DNA of 64,000 bases from Ensifer sp. MPMI2T (GTDB lineage: Bacteria > Pseudomonadota > Alphaproteobacteria > Rhizobiales > Rhizobiaceae). The position numbers and the translations under genes are program-made. The notes below the pieces were generated by a model, which was given only the letters and a program-made list of their open reading frames with translations, ran no database searches and had not been told where the DNA came from. Below are positions 36,349 to 46,380 of this stretch, piece by piece (position 1 is the first letter of the stretch; every line of letters starts with the position of its first letter). The DNA is taken from assembly GCF_004827385.1 (NCBI RefSeq), contig NZ_SRXN01000008.1, forward strand, positions 1 through 64,000, in the 5' to 3' direction.

Positions 36349-37422
36349 ATGACTCAAGCGATCACCGTGGCTGACCCGAAACTCGCACGACGAGAGCGTG
36401 TGTTTCAGCGGATCAACAAAGCCGCCGGCTGGCTCAATGCGCTTGGCCTCGGCTGGGTGACCCCGATCCTGCGTATGGCGGCCGGCGACAATGTCGCCGA
36501 GCAGATGTCCGAAATTCGCAAGGTGCTGCTCGTGCCCCTTGCCGGCATCCTGTGCTTCCTCGCGCTTTGGGGTTTTCTCGCACCGAAGGTTCAAACCTCG
36601 CTTGGAGCGATTCCGGGGCCTGCGGCCGTTTTTGACCAGGCGAGCGTGCTCCTTGAGGACCACCTCGCGGAGCGGCGCAAGGCCGCTGCCTTCTACGCCC
36701 GGCAGGACGAGCGCAACGCCAAGCTCGTTGCCGACGGCAAGGCCGATCAGGTGAAGCATCGCGTGTTCACCGGCAAGCCGACCTACATCGATCAGATCAC
36801 GACATCGCTGATGACGGTGGGACTTGGTTTCGTGATTGCGACGCTGGTCGCCGTGCCGCTCGGAATCGCCTCGGGTCTCTCCAAGACGATCAACGGCGCG
36901 ATCAACCCGCTGATCCAGATCTTCAAGCCGGTCTCGCCGCTGGCATGGCTGCCGATCGTAACCATGGTCGTTTCGGCACTTTACGTCGATCCGTCGAGCA
37001 TGCTGCCGAAGTCGCTGGTGATCTCGGCCGTTACAGTGACCCTCTGTTCACTGTGGCCGACGCTGATCAACACGGCACTCGGCGTCGCTTCGATCGACAA
37101 GGATCTGGTGAACGTCGGCAAGGTTTTGCAGCTTTCGACCGCCACGACGATCCGCAAGCTGGTTCTGCCTTCCGCCCTTCCGTTGATCTTCACCGGCCTC
37201 AGGCTGTCGCTCGGTGTGGGCTGGATGGTGCTAATCGCGGCTGAGATGCTCGCCCAGAACCCGGGCCTCGGAAAGTTCGTTTGGGACGAATTCCAGAACG
37301 GTTCATCCGACTCGCTTGCCCGCATCATGGTCGCGGTGCTCACGATCGGCATCATCGGCTTCATTCTGGACCGGGTCATGTATGCCCTCCAGTCCGCCTT
37401 CACCTTCTCGTCGAACCGGTAG
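36349..37422 (+). CDS. nrtB: Nitrate ABC transporter permease
   Basis: A 357-residue inner-membrane permease. The N-terminal cytoplasmic stretch is followed by a span (LLVPLAGILCFLALWGFL), a periplasmic loop, and the core BPD_transp domain with FKPVSPLAWLPIVTMVVSAL and the coupling segment NVGKVLQLSTATTIRKLVLP, as in NrtB/SsuC permeases. The 69-base gap after nrtA contains a GC-rich stem (GGCGGC 36290-36295 / GCCGCC 36308-36313) that could protect the upstream nrtA message, allowing more binding protein than permease. Confidence 0.93.
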   Translation: MTQAITVADPKLARRERVFQRINKAAGWLNALGLGWVTPILRMAAGDNVAEQMSEIRKVLLVPLAGILCFLALWGFLAPKVQTSLGAIPGPAAVFDQASVLLEDHLAERRKAAAFYARQDERNAKLVADGKADQVKHRVFTGKPTYIDQITTSLMTVGLGFVIATLVAVPLGIASGLSKTINGAINPLIQIFKPVSPLAWLPIVTMVVSALYVDPSSMLPKSLVISAVTVTLCSLWPTLINTALGVASIDKDLVNVGKVLQLSTATTIRKLVLPSALPLIFTGLRLSLGVGWMVLIAAEMLAQNPGLGKFVWDEFQNGSSDSLARIMVAVLTIGIIGFILDRVMYALQSAFTFSSNR

Positions 37423-37431
37423 GAGCCGCCC

Positions 37432-39195
37432 GTGGCAATTCTCCAGTTGAGCGATGTCTCGAAGTCCTTCGGTGACGGCAAATCGCGCAATGACGTCCTT
37501 TCGGGCGCTAACCTCAAGGTCGAGGAAGGCGAGTTCATTGCTATCGTCGGTTTTTCCGGCTCGGGCAAATCGACGCTGATTTCGTTGCTCGCCGGCCTGA
37601 CGATGCCTGATCGCGGCGCGGTGCTCTTCCGCAACAAGGAAGTGGCTGGTCCCGGGCCGGAGCGCGGCGTCGTCTTCCAGTCCTATTCGCTGATGCCCTG
37701 GCTCTCGGTCCGCGCCAACGTCGCGCTTGCCGTCGATGCGGTGCATGCCGCCAAGAGCAAGGCCGAGAGGGCGAGCATCGTTCAGCACTATATTGAGATG
37801 GTGGGCCTGTCCCACGCGACGGAGCGTCGGCCTGCGGAACTCTCGGGTGGCATGCGCCAGCGCGTGGCCGTGGCAAGAGCGCTCGCGATGCGGCCCGACG
37901 TGCTCCTGCTCGACGAGCCGCTCTCGGCACTCGACGCGCTCACCCGCTCGAAGCTGCAGGACGAATTCGCCGAAATCTCGTCGAAGGAAAAGAAAACCAT
38001 CATCCTCATCACCAACGACGTCGATGAGGCGATCCTGCTTGCGGACCGGATCATTCCCTTGACGCCCGGCCCGAACGCCTCGCTGGGTCCAAGCTTCGAG
38101 GTAAACCTGCCGCGCCCGCGCGACCGCGCGGAAATGAACTCGAACGCCGAGTTCATCCGTCTTCGCGGGGCTGTCACCGAATATCTGATGGATCTGGGCG
38201 CCGGGCGGAGTACCGCGGAAAGCGGCGCCGTCGCCTTGCCCAACGTCGTGCCGATCACGCAGAAACTTGCCGGCACCAAGCTGCCCGACGCCTATGCCCG
38301 AAAGGCGCGCTCCGCGATCGAGAAGACCTATGTCGAGTTTTTCGAGGTCCGAAAGGTCTATCCGACGCCGAAAGGTCCGCTGACGGTGGTCGACGGCTTC
38401 AACCTCAAGATGAACAGGGGCGAATTCATCTCGATCATCGGCCACTCGGGATGCGGCAAGTCGACCGTTCTGTCGATGATGGCGGGCCTCAATCCGATCT
38501 CGTCCGGCGGCATCATCCTCGACGGACGGGAAATCTCGGGCGCCGGCCCGGACCGGGCGGTGGTTTTCCAGGCCCCCTCCCTGCTCCCCTGGCTGACCGC
38601 CCGCGAAAACGTCGCGCTCGGCGTCGACCGGGTCTATCCCGACGCGACGCCTGCCGAGCGTCGCGACGTCGTCGAGTATTACCTGCAGCGCGTCGGCCTC
38701 GGCGATGCGATGCACCGGCTTGCGGCGGACCTGTCGAACGGCATGAAGCAGCGCGTCGGCATCGCCCGGGCGTTCGCACTGTCGCCGAAGCTCCTCCTCC
38801 TCGACGAACCCTTCGGCATGCTCGACAGCCTCACCCGCTGGGAGCTGCAGGAAGTGCTGATGGATGTGTGGAAGCGGACGCAGGTCACGGCGATCTGCGT
38901 CACGCATGACGTCGACGAGGCGATCCTGCTCGCCGATCGGGTGGTGATGATGTCGAACGGCCCGAACGCGCGGATCGGCAACATCATGGAGGTGAACCTG
39001 CCGCGACCCCGCTCGCGCAAGGAGCTGCTGTCGCACCCCGACTACTACGCCTACCGCGAGGAGCTCCTGGACTTCCTGGAGGCCTATGAAGGCGGCGCCA
39101 GCCCCGCTCCCGAAAATCTCGAAGCGATCCGGGCGAAGCGCGCCGCCCGAACGATGTTGTCCGCCCAAACCCTCAAGAAACAAGCCGCGGAGTAA
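37432..39195 (+). CDS. nrtC: Nitrate ABC transporter ATPase with two fused nucleotide-binding domains
   Basis: A 587-residue protein starting with GTG. NBD1: Walker [10 protein letters not shown] (about residue 40), signature LSGGMRQR, Walker [15 protein letters not shown]2 starts near residue 300: Walker [10 protein letters not shown], signature LSNGMKQR, Walker [12 protein letters not shown]. Each has an H-loop, but NBD1 reads [10 protein letters not shown] with Asn in place of the usual H-loop His, so it may be catalytically weaker than NBD2 (CVTHDVDEA). Cyanobacteria use separate NrtC and NrtD; the single-chain double ATPase is the usual alphaproteobacterial form. It lies 9 bases after nrtB and 4 before nirB. 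Confidence 0.93.
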   Translation: MAILQLSDVSKSFGDGKSRNDVLSGANLKVEEGEFIAIVGFSGSGKSTLISLLAGLTMPDRGAVLFRNKEVAGPGPERGVVFQSYSLMPWLSVRANVALAVDAVHAAKSKAERASIVQHYIEMVGLSHATERRPAELSGGMRQRVAVARALAMRPDVLLLDEPLSALDALTRSKLQDEFAEISSKEKKTIILITNDVDEAILLADRIIPLTPGPNASLGPSFEVNLPRPRDRAEMNSNAEFIRLRGAVTEYLMDLGAGRSTAESGAVALPNVVPITQKLAGTKLPDAYARKARSAIEKTYVEFFEVRKVYPTPKGPLTVVDGFNLKMNRGEFISIIGHSGCGKSTVLSMMAGLNPISSGGIILDGREISGAGPDRAVVFQAPSLLPWLTARENVALGVDRVYPDATPAERRDVVEYYLQRVGLGDAMHRLAADLSNGMKQRVGIARAFALSPKLLLLDEPFGMLDSLTRWELQEVLMDVWKRTQVTAICVTHDVDEAILLADRVVMMSNGPNARIGNIMEVNLPRPRSRKELLSHPDYYAYREELLDFLEAYEGGASPAPENLEAIRAKRAARTMLSAQTLKKQAAE

Positions 39196-39199
39196 TGGA

Positions 39200-41650
39200 A
39201 TGACCGAGAAGCTGGTTATTGTTGGCAACGGCATGGCGCCAGGCCGCATGCTGGAAGAACTCTTCGAAAACGCCCCCGGGCGTTATCAGGTGACGATTTT
39301 CAACGCCGAACCGCGCGTCAATTACGACCGCATCATGCTCTCGCCGGTGCTTTCCGGAGAAAAGACCTATGAGCAGATCGTCATTCATGGCGACGGCTGG
39401 TACATCCAGCACGGCATCACCCTTTACAAGGGGCACAAGATCATCGCGATCGATCGCAATGCCAAGACGGTGACGTCCGACCACGGCGTGACGGAAAGCT
39501 ATGACAAGCTGGTGATCGCCACCGGCTCCGTGCCCTTCATCATTCCCGTTCCCGGCAAGGACCTGCGCGGCGTCATCACCTACCGCGATCTCGACGACGT
39601 GCAGGCAATGCTGCTCGCGGCGCAGTCCCGCGAGACGGCGGTCGTCATCGGCGGCGGTCTGCTCGGCCTCGAAGCGGCGGCCGGCCTGAAAGCCCGCGGC
39701 ATGGATGTCACCGTGCTGCACGTCATGCCGACGCTGATGGAGCGCCAGCTCGACCCGGCTGCCGGCTACCTTTTGCAGAAGGCGGTCGAGGAACGCGGCA
39801 TCAAGGTCGTTACCAAGGCAAACACCAAACGGATCCTCGGCGAAGACAAGGTCGAGGGCATCGAGCTCGACGACGGCCGCATCATACCGGCGACGCTGGT
39901 GGTCATGGCGGTCGGCATCAGGCCGAATGCCAGCCTCGCCAAGGAAGCCGGGCTCGCCGTCAACCGCGGCATCGTCGTCGACGCCGGCATGCAGACCTCC
40001 GACGGGGACATCATGGCACTCGGCGAATGCGCCGAAGTCGACGGCATGGTCTACGGCCTGGTGGCGCCGCTCTACGAGATGGCACGGGTTGCCGCACGTC
40101 ACCTTGTCGGTGATCGCAGCGCCGCCTTTGCCCATTCCGATACGCCGACAAAACTGAAGGTGACCGGCATCAACCTCTATTCGGTCGGCGATTTCGCCGA
40201 TGGCGACGGCCGCGAGGAGATCGTGCTGCGCGACGCCACCGCCGGCATCTACAAGCGGCTGGTCTTGAAGGACAACCGCATCATCGGGACAGTGCTCTAT
40301 GGCGACACGGCCGACGGCGCCTGGTTCAACGACCTCTTGAAGCGGGGCACCGATATCACAGAAATGCGGGACACGCTGATCTTCGGCCAGGCCTATCAGG
40401 GAGGGTCCCCGCTGGACCCTATGGCGGCCGTTGCAGCCTTGCCGGATGATGCGGAAATCTGCGGCTGCAACGGCGTCTGCAAGGGCAAGATCGTCTCGAC
40501 GATAACCGGAAAGGGCCTGACGTCGCTCGACGATGTGCGTGCCCACACCAAAGCTTCGGCCTCTTGCGGCTCATGCACCGGGCTGGTCGAGCAACTGATG
40601 TCGCTGACCCTCGGCGACGCCTACAATCCCGCCGCCGTGCAGCCGATGTGCGGCTGCACGGAACTCGGCCATGACGACGTCCGCCGCCTCATCAAGGCGA
40701 AGAAGCTGAAGACCATCCCCGCCGTCATGCAGGAGCTGGAGTGGAAGACTTCCTGCGGCTGCGCCAAATGCCGGCCGGCGCTCAATTATTACCTCGTCTG
40801 CGACTGGCCGGACGAATATGCCGACGACTACCAGTCGCGCTTCATCAACGAACGTGTCCACGCCAACATCCAGAAGGATGGCACCTATTCTGTGGTGCCG
40901 CGCATGTGGGGCGGCGTGACCAATTCGAAGGAATTGCGCGCGATCGCCGATGTCGTCGACAAGTTCGATGTCCCGCTCGTCAAGGTCACCGGCGGCCAGC
41001 GCATCGACCTGCTCGGCATCCAGAAGGAAGACCTGCCGGCCGTCTGGGCCGATCTCGGCAAGGCCGGCTTCGTCTCGGGCCAGGCCTATGCCAAGGGCTT
41101 GAGGACAGTGAAGACATGCGTCGGCTCCGATTGGTGCCGCTTCGGCACGCAGGATTCGACCGGGCTCGGCATCCGCATCGAAAAGTTCATGTGGGGCTCG
41201 TGGACTCCCGCCAAGGTGAAGATGGCCGTCTCCGGCTGTCCACGCAATTGCGCCGAGGCGACCTGCAAGGACGTCGGTGTCATCTGCGTCGACTCCGGCT
41301 TCGAGATCCATTTCGCCGGCGCGGCCGGACTCGACATCAAGGGCACCGAAGTCCTGGGACTCGTCAAGACCGAGGACGAGGCACTGCAGCACATCGTTGC
41401 CCTGACGCAGATGTATCGCGAGCAGGCCCGCTATCTCGAGCGCATCTACAAATGGGCAAAACGCGTCGGCCTCGACGAGATCCGCCGCCAGATCATGGAC
41501 GATGCGGAGAAGCGCAAGGCCTATTTCGACCGCTTCGTCTTCAGCCAGAAATTCGCCCAGGTCGACCCCTGGTCGGAGCGCGTCTCCGGCAAGGACAAGC
41601 ATGAGTTCCGGCCGATGGCAACGGTCGGGTTCAATCAGGCAGCGGAGTGA
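39200..41650 (+). CDS. nirB: Assimilatory nitrite reductase [NAD(P)H], large subunit
   Basis: An 816-residue enzyme. Residues 1-300 are a FAD/NAD(P)H oxidoreductase module (KLVIVGNGMAPGRMLEELF; VVIGGGLLGLEAAAGLKARG). BFD-like [2Fe-2S] regions follow (EICGCNGVCKGKIVSTI; SCGSCTGLVEQL; SCGCAKCRPALNYYL). The siroheme/[4Fe-4S] domain has TCVGSDWCRFGTQDS and SGCPRNCAEATCKD cysteines. It reduces nitrite to ammonium with six electrons. Start at 39200 is chosen by family N-terminus and a GGAG upstream. It depends on siroheme, supplied by CysG-type enzymes. Confidence 0.96.
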   Translation: MTEKLVIVGNGMAPGRMLEELFENAPGRYQVTIFNAEPRVNYDRIMLSPVLSGEKTYEQIVIHGDGWYIQHGITLYKGHKIIAIDRNAKTVTSDHGVTESYDKLVIATGSVPFIIPVPGKDLRGVITYRDLDDVQAMLLAAQSRETAVVIGGGLLGLEAAAGLKARGMDVTVLHVMPTLMERQLDPAAGYLLQKAVEERGIKVVTKANTKRILGEDKVEGIELDDGRIIPATLVVMAVGIRPNASLAKEAGLAVNRGIVVDAGMQTSDGDIMALGECAEVDGMVYGLVAPLYEMARVAARHLVGDRSAAFAHSDTPTKLKVTGINLYSVGDFADGDGREEIVLRDATAGIYKRLVLKDNRIIGTVLYGDTADGAWFNDLLKRGTDITEMRDTLIFGQAYQGGSPLDPMAAVAALPDDAEICGCNGVCKGKIVSTITGKGLTSLDDVRAHTKASASCGSCTGLVEQLMSLTLGDAYNPAAVQPMCGCTELGHDDVRRLIKAKKLKTIPAVMQELEWKTSCGCAKCRPALNYYLVCDWPDEYADDYQSRFINERVHANIQKDGTYSVVPRMWGGVTNSKELRAIADVVDKFDVPLVKVTGGQRIDLLGIQKEDLPAVWADLGKAGFVSGQAYAKGLRTVKTCVGSDWCRFGTQDSTGLGIRIEKFMWGSWTPAKVKMAVSGCPRNCAEATCKDVGVICVDSGFEIHFAGAAGLDIKGTEVLGLVKTEDEALQHIVALTQMYREQARYLERIYKWAKRVGLDEIRRQIMDDAEKRKAYFDRFVFSQKFAQVDPWSERVSGKDKHEFRPMATVGFNQAAE

Positions 41651-41651
41651 G

Positions 41652-41993
41652 ATGATGACGATGAACTGGATCGCAATCGGCAATATTTCCGACATCCCTC
41701 TGCGCGGCGCGCGCTGCGTGAGGACGCCGCAGGGCAAGATCGCCGTCTTCCGGACCGCGGAGAACGACGTCTTCGCGATCGAGGACCACTGCCCCCACAA
41801 GGGCGGGCCGCTCAGCCAAGGGATCGTCCACGGCACTGCCGTGACTTGCCCGCTGCACAACTGGGTGATCTCGCTCGAAACCGGCAAGGCGCTCGGCGCC
41901 GACGAGGGCGCAGTCCGCACGATCCCCGTGAAAAACGACAACGGCGCGCTCTTCATCGCGCTCGAGAGCCTGGCTCTGGCAGCGGCGGAGTAG
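41652..41993 (+). CDS. nirD: Nitrite reductase [NAD(P)H], small subunit
   Basis: A 113-residue Rieske-fold protein. MNWIAIGNISDIPLRGARCV begins the fold, and CPHKGGPLSQGIVHG with CPLHNW supplies the two Cys-His pairs of a Rieske-type motif, retained here. Starts at 41652 or 41655 are near-equivalent (GGAG upstream); ATG 41661 is too far. NirD assists NirB, probably by stabilising or feeding electrons to the complex. It ends 2 bases before the GTG of narB. Confidence 0.93.
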   Translation: MMTMNWIAIGNISDIPLRGARCVRTPQGKIAVFRTAENDVFAIEDHCPHKGGPLSQGIVHGTAVTCPLHNWVISLETGKALGADEGAVRTIPVKNDNGALFIALESLALAAAE

Positions 41994-41995
41994 GC

Positions 41996-44653
41996 GTGGC
42001 GAGCGAGGTCAAAACCACCTGCCCCTACTGCGGCGTCGGCTGCGGGGTCGTCGCCCGCGTGGACGGTGAGGGCGCCGTCAGCGTCAAGGGCGATCCCGAG
42101 CATCCGGCCAATTTTGGTCGGCTCTGTTCAAAGGGCTCGGCACTTGCCGAAACCCTCGATCTCGACGGCCGCCTTCTCCATCCGAAGATCGGCGGTCGCC
42201 GCGCAGGCTGGGACGAAGCGCTCGATCTCGTCGCCGACCGCTTCGCGCAAACCATTGCCGAGCACGGCCCGGATTCGGTTGCCTTCTATGTCTCCGGCCA
42301 ATTGCTGACCGAGGACTATTACATCGCCAACAAGCTGATGAAGGGTTTTATCGGTTCGGCCAACATCGATACGAACTCGCGCCTCTGCATGTCGTCCTCG
42401 GTTGCCGGCCACCGCCGCGCCTTCGGCTCCGACACGGTTCCGGGCACCTACGAAGACCTTGAGCTCGCCGATCTCGTCGTGCTCACCGGCTCTAATCTCG
42501 CCTGGTGCCACCCGGTCCTTTACCAGCGCCTTGCCGCGGCCAAGGCGAGCCGCCCCGCGATGAAGGTTGTTGTCATCGATCCCCGGCGCACGATGACCGC
42601 CGACATCGCCGACATGCATCTGGCGCTCGCTCCGGACAGCGACGTCGCGCTTTTCAACGGTCTGTTTGCCCATCTGGCGGCGAGCGGCGCCGTCGATCAG
42701 AACTATATTTCTGCGCACACAAAGGGCTTCGCCGGGGCCTTTGCTGCCGCTTCCGCGCTGGATCTCGCGGAACTCTCGGCCCTGACTGGACTTTCGCAGG
42801 CGCAATTGCGCGATTTCTTCCGCCTGTTCGAAACGACCGAGAAGGTCGTCACCTGTTACAGCCAGGGCGTCAATCAGTCGGCTTCCGGCACGGGCAAGGT
42901 CAATGCCATCATCAACTGCCATCTCGCGACCGGCCGGATCGGCCGGCCGGGCATGGGCCCCTTCTCGCTGACGGGCCAGCCGAACGCCATGGGCGGACGC
43001 GAGGTCGGCGGGCTCGCCAACATGCTCGCCGCCCATCTCGACATCGAAAAATCCGTTCACCGCGATCTCGTCCGGCGCTTTTGGGGCGCGCCTGCGGTCG
43101 CGAGCAAGTCGGGCCTCAAGGCCGTGGACATGTTCCGTGCCGTCGCCGACGGGCGGATCAAGGCGCTCTGGATCATGGCAACGAACCCGGTCGTCTCCAT
43201 GCCTGACGCGGACGCGGTCGAGGCCGCGATCAAGGCCTGTCCCTTCGTTGTCGTCTCCGACATCCTTCGTGAGACAGATACCGCGCGCCATGCCCACGTG
43301 TTGCTCCCCTCGCTCGGCTGGGGCGAGAAAGACGGCACGGTCACCAATTCCGAACGGCGCATCTCCCGCCAGCGCGCGTTTCTCGACGCGCCCGGCGAGG
43401 CGCGCGCCGACTGGTGGCAACTGGCCGAGGTCGGGCGGCGCATGGGCTTTTCGCAGGCTTTCGCCCACGCTTCCGCCGCCGAAGTCTTTGCCGAGCATGC
43501 CGCGCTTTCCGGTTTCGAAAACGATGGCCGCCGCGATTTCGACATCGGCGCTCACGCGACGATCGACAAGGCGGCCTACGACGATCTGAAGCCTTTCCAG
43601 TGGCCGCAGCCGCAGGGCACGCAAGCCCGGGAGAGGCGATTCTTTGCCGAGGGCGGATTCTACCATACGGACGGGCGCGCCAGTTTCATCGCCGTCGAGG
43701 CGTCTCCCTCCAAACGGGCAAACGATGCGCGTCCTTACACGCTCAACACCGGCCGGGTGCGCGACCATTGGCACACGATGACCCGGACCGGGAAGAGCGC
43801 CCGACTCTCCGCCCATATCGCCGAACCGTTCGCCGAAATTCATCCGCGCGATGCCGAGAGGCTTGCCGTCGCGGACGCCGATCTCGTGAAAATCGAGAGC
43901 CCCTACGGACAGGCGATCGTCCGCGCGCTCCTTACCGAGCGCCAGGCGGAGGGAAGCCTCTTCGTGCCGATGCACTGGAACGACCAATTCGCCTCTAAGG
44001 GTCGCATCAACGCGCTGGTGGCGCCGATCACGGACCCCGTTTCCGGGCAGCCGGCATCGAAAAACGTGGCGGTCAAGGCTGCCCGCTTCGCTGCCCGGGC
44101 CTATGGTTTCGCGGTCTCCGCCGAGAAGCCCCAAGGCATCGATGCCGCATACTGGGCGATCGCCAAGGCCGACGGCGGCTGGCGCCTGGAACTTGCTTTC
44201 GCCGAGCCGGAAGCGGACTGGATCGGCTGGTGCCAGCGGGCCTTTTCGATCCCTGCCGGAATCGAGCCGATCGGCTACACCGATCGTCAGTCCGGGGAAC
44301 TCCGCCTCGCCTTCTTCGACGGCGACAGGCTGCTTGCCGCCCTGTTCCTCGCGTCCGGCCCCGTGGCAGTCGCCCGCAACTGGGCGGTCTCGCAGCTTCG
44401 CGCCTCGCATAAAGACCTCGGCACGCGCTTCGCCGTGGCGGCAGGTCGCCCCGGCGCCGGCAAAGAGGACCCGGGCGCCACGGTCTGCTCCTGCTTCAGC
44501 GTCGGCGTCAATCAGATCACGGCCGCCATTCGGGACGGCTGCCACAGTGTCCAGGCGATCGGCGAGAAGCTTAGCGCCGGCACCAATTGCGGCTCCTGCC
44601 GCGCAGAGATCAGGGGGATCATCGATGGATGCCTTGCCGCTGCCGCTGAATGA
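41996..44653 (+). CDS. narB: Assimilatory nitrate reductase, catalytic subunit (MoCo, [4Fe-4S], C-terminal BFD)
   Basis: An 885-residue protein starting with GTG. The N-terminal KTTCPYCGVGCGVVARVDG plus RLCSKGSAL bind a [4Fe-4S] cluster. The molybdopterin oxidoreductase body follows (SRLCMSSSVAGHRRAFGSD; NVAVKAARFAARAYG near the dinucleotide-binding end). The last about 55 residues form a BFD-like [2Fe-2S] domain (TVCSCFSVGVNQI, TNCGSCRAEI). It reduces nitrate to nitrite in the cytoplasm, taking electrons from NAD(P)H via a partner. The C-terminal [2Fe-2S] domain is typical of NasA/NarB in proteobacteria. Its 3' end overlaps the next gene by 29 bases. Confidence 0.95.
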   Translation: MASEVKTTCPYCGVGCGVVARVDGEGAVSVKGDPEHPANFGRLCSKGSALAETLDLDGRLLHPKIGGRRAGWDEALDLVADRFAQTIAEHGPDSVAFYVSGQLLTEDYYIANKLMKGFIGSANIDTNSRLCMSSSVAGHRRAFGSDTVPGTYEDLELADLVVLTGSNLAWCHPVLYQRLAAAKASRPAMKVVVIDPRRTMTADIADMHLALAPDSDVALFNGLFAHLAASGAVDQNYISAHTKGFAGAFAAASALDLAELSALTGLSQAQLRDFFRLFETTEKVVTCYSQGVNQSASGTGKVNAIINCHLATGRIGRPGMGPFSLTGQPNAMGGREVGGLANMLAAHLDIEKSVHRDLVRRFWGAPAVASKSGLKAVDMFRAVADGRIKALWIMATNPVVSMPDADAVEAAIKACPFVVVSDILRETDTARHAHVLLPSLGWGEKDGTVTNSERRISRQRAFLDAPGEARADWWQLAEVGRRMGFSQAFAHASAAEVFAEHAALSGFENDGRRDFDIGAHATIDKAAYDDLKPFQWPQPQGTQARERRFFAEGGFYHTDGRASFIAVEASPSKRANDARPYTLNTGRVRDHWHTMTRTGKSARLSAHIAEPFAEIHPRDAERLAVADADLVKIESPYGQAIVRALLTERQAEGSLFVPMHWNDQFASKGRINALVAPITDPVSGQPASKNVAVKAARFAARAYGFAVSAEKPQGIDAAYWAIAKADGGWRLELAFAEPEADWIGWCQRAFSIPAGIEPIGYTDRQSGELRLAFFDGDRLLAALFLASGPVAVARNWAVSQLRASHKDLGTRFAVAAGRPGAGKEDPGATVCSCFSVGVNQITAAIRDGCHSVQAIGEKLSAGTNCGSCRAEIRGIIDGCLAAAAE

Positions 44654-45812
44654 CCGGACCGCAAGGCCGTCACCGCAACGCGTCGCGTCGCTTGCCACCC
44701 TGCCGCTGTTCTGGACGTTGAAGAACAAGCGCGTCGTCGTCGCAGGCGGCGGCGACGCCGCAGCATGGAAGGCGGAACTCTTGGCAGCCTGCGGCGCCGA
44801 GATTCATGTTCATGCGCCGCGCGCGGAACTGAGCGACGTCTTTCTCGGTCTCTTGAAGCGCGGCGCCGCCCACGAAGACGGCCGCCTCGTCCATCACGAT
44901 GAAATCTGGCACTCCGGCGTCTTTTCCGGAGCCGCGCTCGCGATCGCCGACTGCGATGACGACGCCGAAGCGGAGGCATTCTTCAATGCGGCGCGTGCAG
45001 CCGGCGTTCCGGTCAATGTCATCGACAAGCCGGCCTTCTGCCAGTTTCAGTTCGGCTCGATCGTCAATCGCTCGCCGGTCGTCGTGTCGATTTCGACCGT
45101 CGGCGCCGCGCCGATCCTTGCACAAGCGATTCGCCGTCGGATCGAGGCCCTGCTGCCGCCAGCAATCAAGGGCTGGGCAGCCATCGCACAAGCCGTCCGC
45201 GAAACTGTCAACGCCCGACTGAACCCGGGCGCGGCGCGCCGCGCCTTCTGGGAGCGGTTCGTCGATCGCGCCTTTCTGGAGACACCGGAGGAGGGTGTCG
45301 AGACGCGGCTGATGGACGAGTTGGATTGCCTTTCCGCGACCCGCTCCGCCATCGGCCGCGTCACGATCGTCGGCGCGGGTCCGGGCGATGCCGAACTGCT
45401 GACGTTGAAGGCCGTTCGCGCCTTGCAAGCCGCCGATGTCATTCTCTTCGACGAAGCGATCTCGAACGATGTGCTCGAACTTTCCCGCCGGGAAGCAAAG
45501 CGCCAGTTCGTCGGCCGGCCCTCCGATGGCGGGGGCGATATCCGCGACGCGATGGTTGAGTCGGTCCTGGCCGGCAAACGCGTGGTGCGCCTCAAATCCG
45601 GTGACCCCACAGCTTCGGTCGGAATGCGTGAGGAAATCCGGCTACTGAAAAGCGAAGGCATTCCCGTCGAGATTGTGCCGGGGGTGCAGGCCGAGCGCCA
45701 TCGCTCACGAACGGAGGTGCCCAACGAAATCGGCGGGCTCGCCAATGTCGGTATTGCGGCCGGCCTGGCCGACGCAGCCGCGACGCAGGCCGCCCACATC
45801 GCCAATCATTGA
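44625..45812 (+). CDS. cysG: Siroheme synthase CysG with truncated methyltransferase domain
   Basis: A 395-residue protein. Residues about 15-215 are an intact precorrin-2 dehydrogenase/ferrochelatase-type module (LFWTLKNKRVVVAGGGDAAA; VNVIDKPAFCQFQFGSIVNR; VSISTVGAAPILAQAIRRRI). From about 245 a uroporphyrinogen-III methyltransferase domain starts normally (VTIVGAGPGDAELLTLKA) but reads SGDPTASVG where SGDPxxFGR is expected, and after EIVPGV it diverges and stops. About 150 residues, including much of the active site, are missing. It should make siroheme from precorrin-2 but needs another SUMT elsewhere. Start overlaps narB by 29 bases and follows AGGGGG. Confidence 0.88.
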   Translation: MDALPLPLNDRTARPSPQRVASLATLPLFWTLKNKRVVVAGGGDAAAWKAELLAACGAEIHVHAPRAELSDVFLGLLKRGAAHEDGRLVHHDEIWHSGVFSGAALAIADCDDDAEAEAFFNAARAAGVPVNVIDKPAFCQFQFGSIVNRSPVVVSISTVGAAPILAQAIRRRIEALLPPAIKGWAAIAQAVRETVNARLNPGAARRAFWERFVDRAFLETPEEGVETRLMDELDCLSATRSAIGRVTIVGAGPGDAELLTLKAVRALQAADVILFDEAISNDVLELSRREAKRQFVGRPSDGGGDIRDAMVESVLAGKRVVRLKSGDPTASVGMREEIRLLKSEGIPVEIVPGVQAERHRSRTEVPNEIGGLANVGIAAGLADAAATQAAHIANH

Positions 45813-45856
45813 CCGTGCGAGCCTTCGCCGATGCCAAAGGTCATTCGGGCCGAAGA

Positions 45857-46321
45857 TCATTCGGGCGACAACGAGGCCTCGAGGCGATCAAGAAATGCCC
45901 GCTGGGACGCGTTTATCTTCTCCCGCGCTTCCGGCAGGCCGAACCATCCGGCGCGATCGACTTCCGGAAAGGCCTGTGTCTGGCCGCTGTGTGGCGGCCA
46001 TTCCATTTCGAACATATTGCTGCGGATATCGGTGATGTCGACATCGCTCTCGCCGGCGAAGGCCGTGACGAGCTTGCCGCCTTTCTGGCGCAACTCGCCA
46101 AGGGACTCCAACGCCCCGTTCATCGCGATGCCGGTTTCTTCAAGAAACTCGCGCCTTGCAGCCGCCTCCGGCTGTTCGTCCGCGTCATATTCCCCCTTTG
46201 GGATCGACCACGCCCCAGCATCCCTGTTGCTCCAGAACGGACCGCCAGGGTGAACAAGCAGGACACGCAACGCCTCGTCGTCGTATTTGTAGAGCAGGAT
46301 GCCCGCGCTTCTTTTCGGCAT
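45857..46321 (-). CDS. NUDIX hydrolase
   Basis: A 154-residue protein. The Nudix box is GEYDADEQPEAAARREFLEE followed by TGI, satisfying Gx5Ex7REUxEExGU. The N-terminus MPKRSAGILLYKYDDEALRV and the GGPFWSNRDAGAWSIPKGE run resemble the subgroup that hydrolyses diadenosine polyphosphates or related nucleotides. ATG at 46321 follows AAAGGATCG; a longer frame to 46378 is less likely. It is convergent with cysG (44-base gap) and unrelated to the nitrate genes. Substrate unknown. Confidence 0.9.
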   Translation of the reverse strand: MPKRSAGILLYKYDDEALRVLLVHPGGPFWSNRDAGAWSIPKGEYDADEQPEAAARREFLEETGIAMNGALESLGELRQKGGKLVTAFAGESDVDITDIRSNMFEMEWPPHSGQTQAFPEVDRAGWFGLPEAREKINASQRAFLDRLEASLSPE

Positions 46322-46380
46322 TTGCGATCCTTTCGACGTCCGTCGCCCGTCTTGATAAAATCGACGCACTCGATGCAACG

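Noticed and set aside
33943-36759. 938-codon open frame on the minus strand
   Set aside because: It is antisense to nasS, the leader, nrtA and nrtB, which all have clear family sequence. It lacks any recognisable motif; long antisense frames are common in high-GC DNA.
42128-44728. 866-codon open frame on the minus strand
   Set aside because: Antisense to narB, whose cofactor motifs are intact; no family resemblance.
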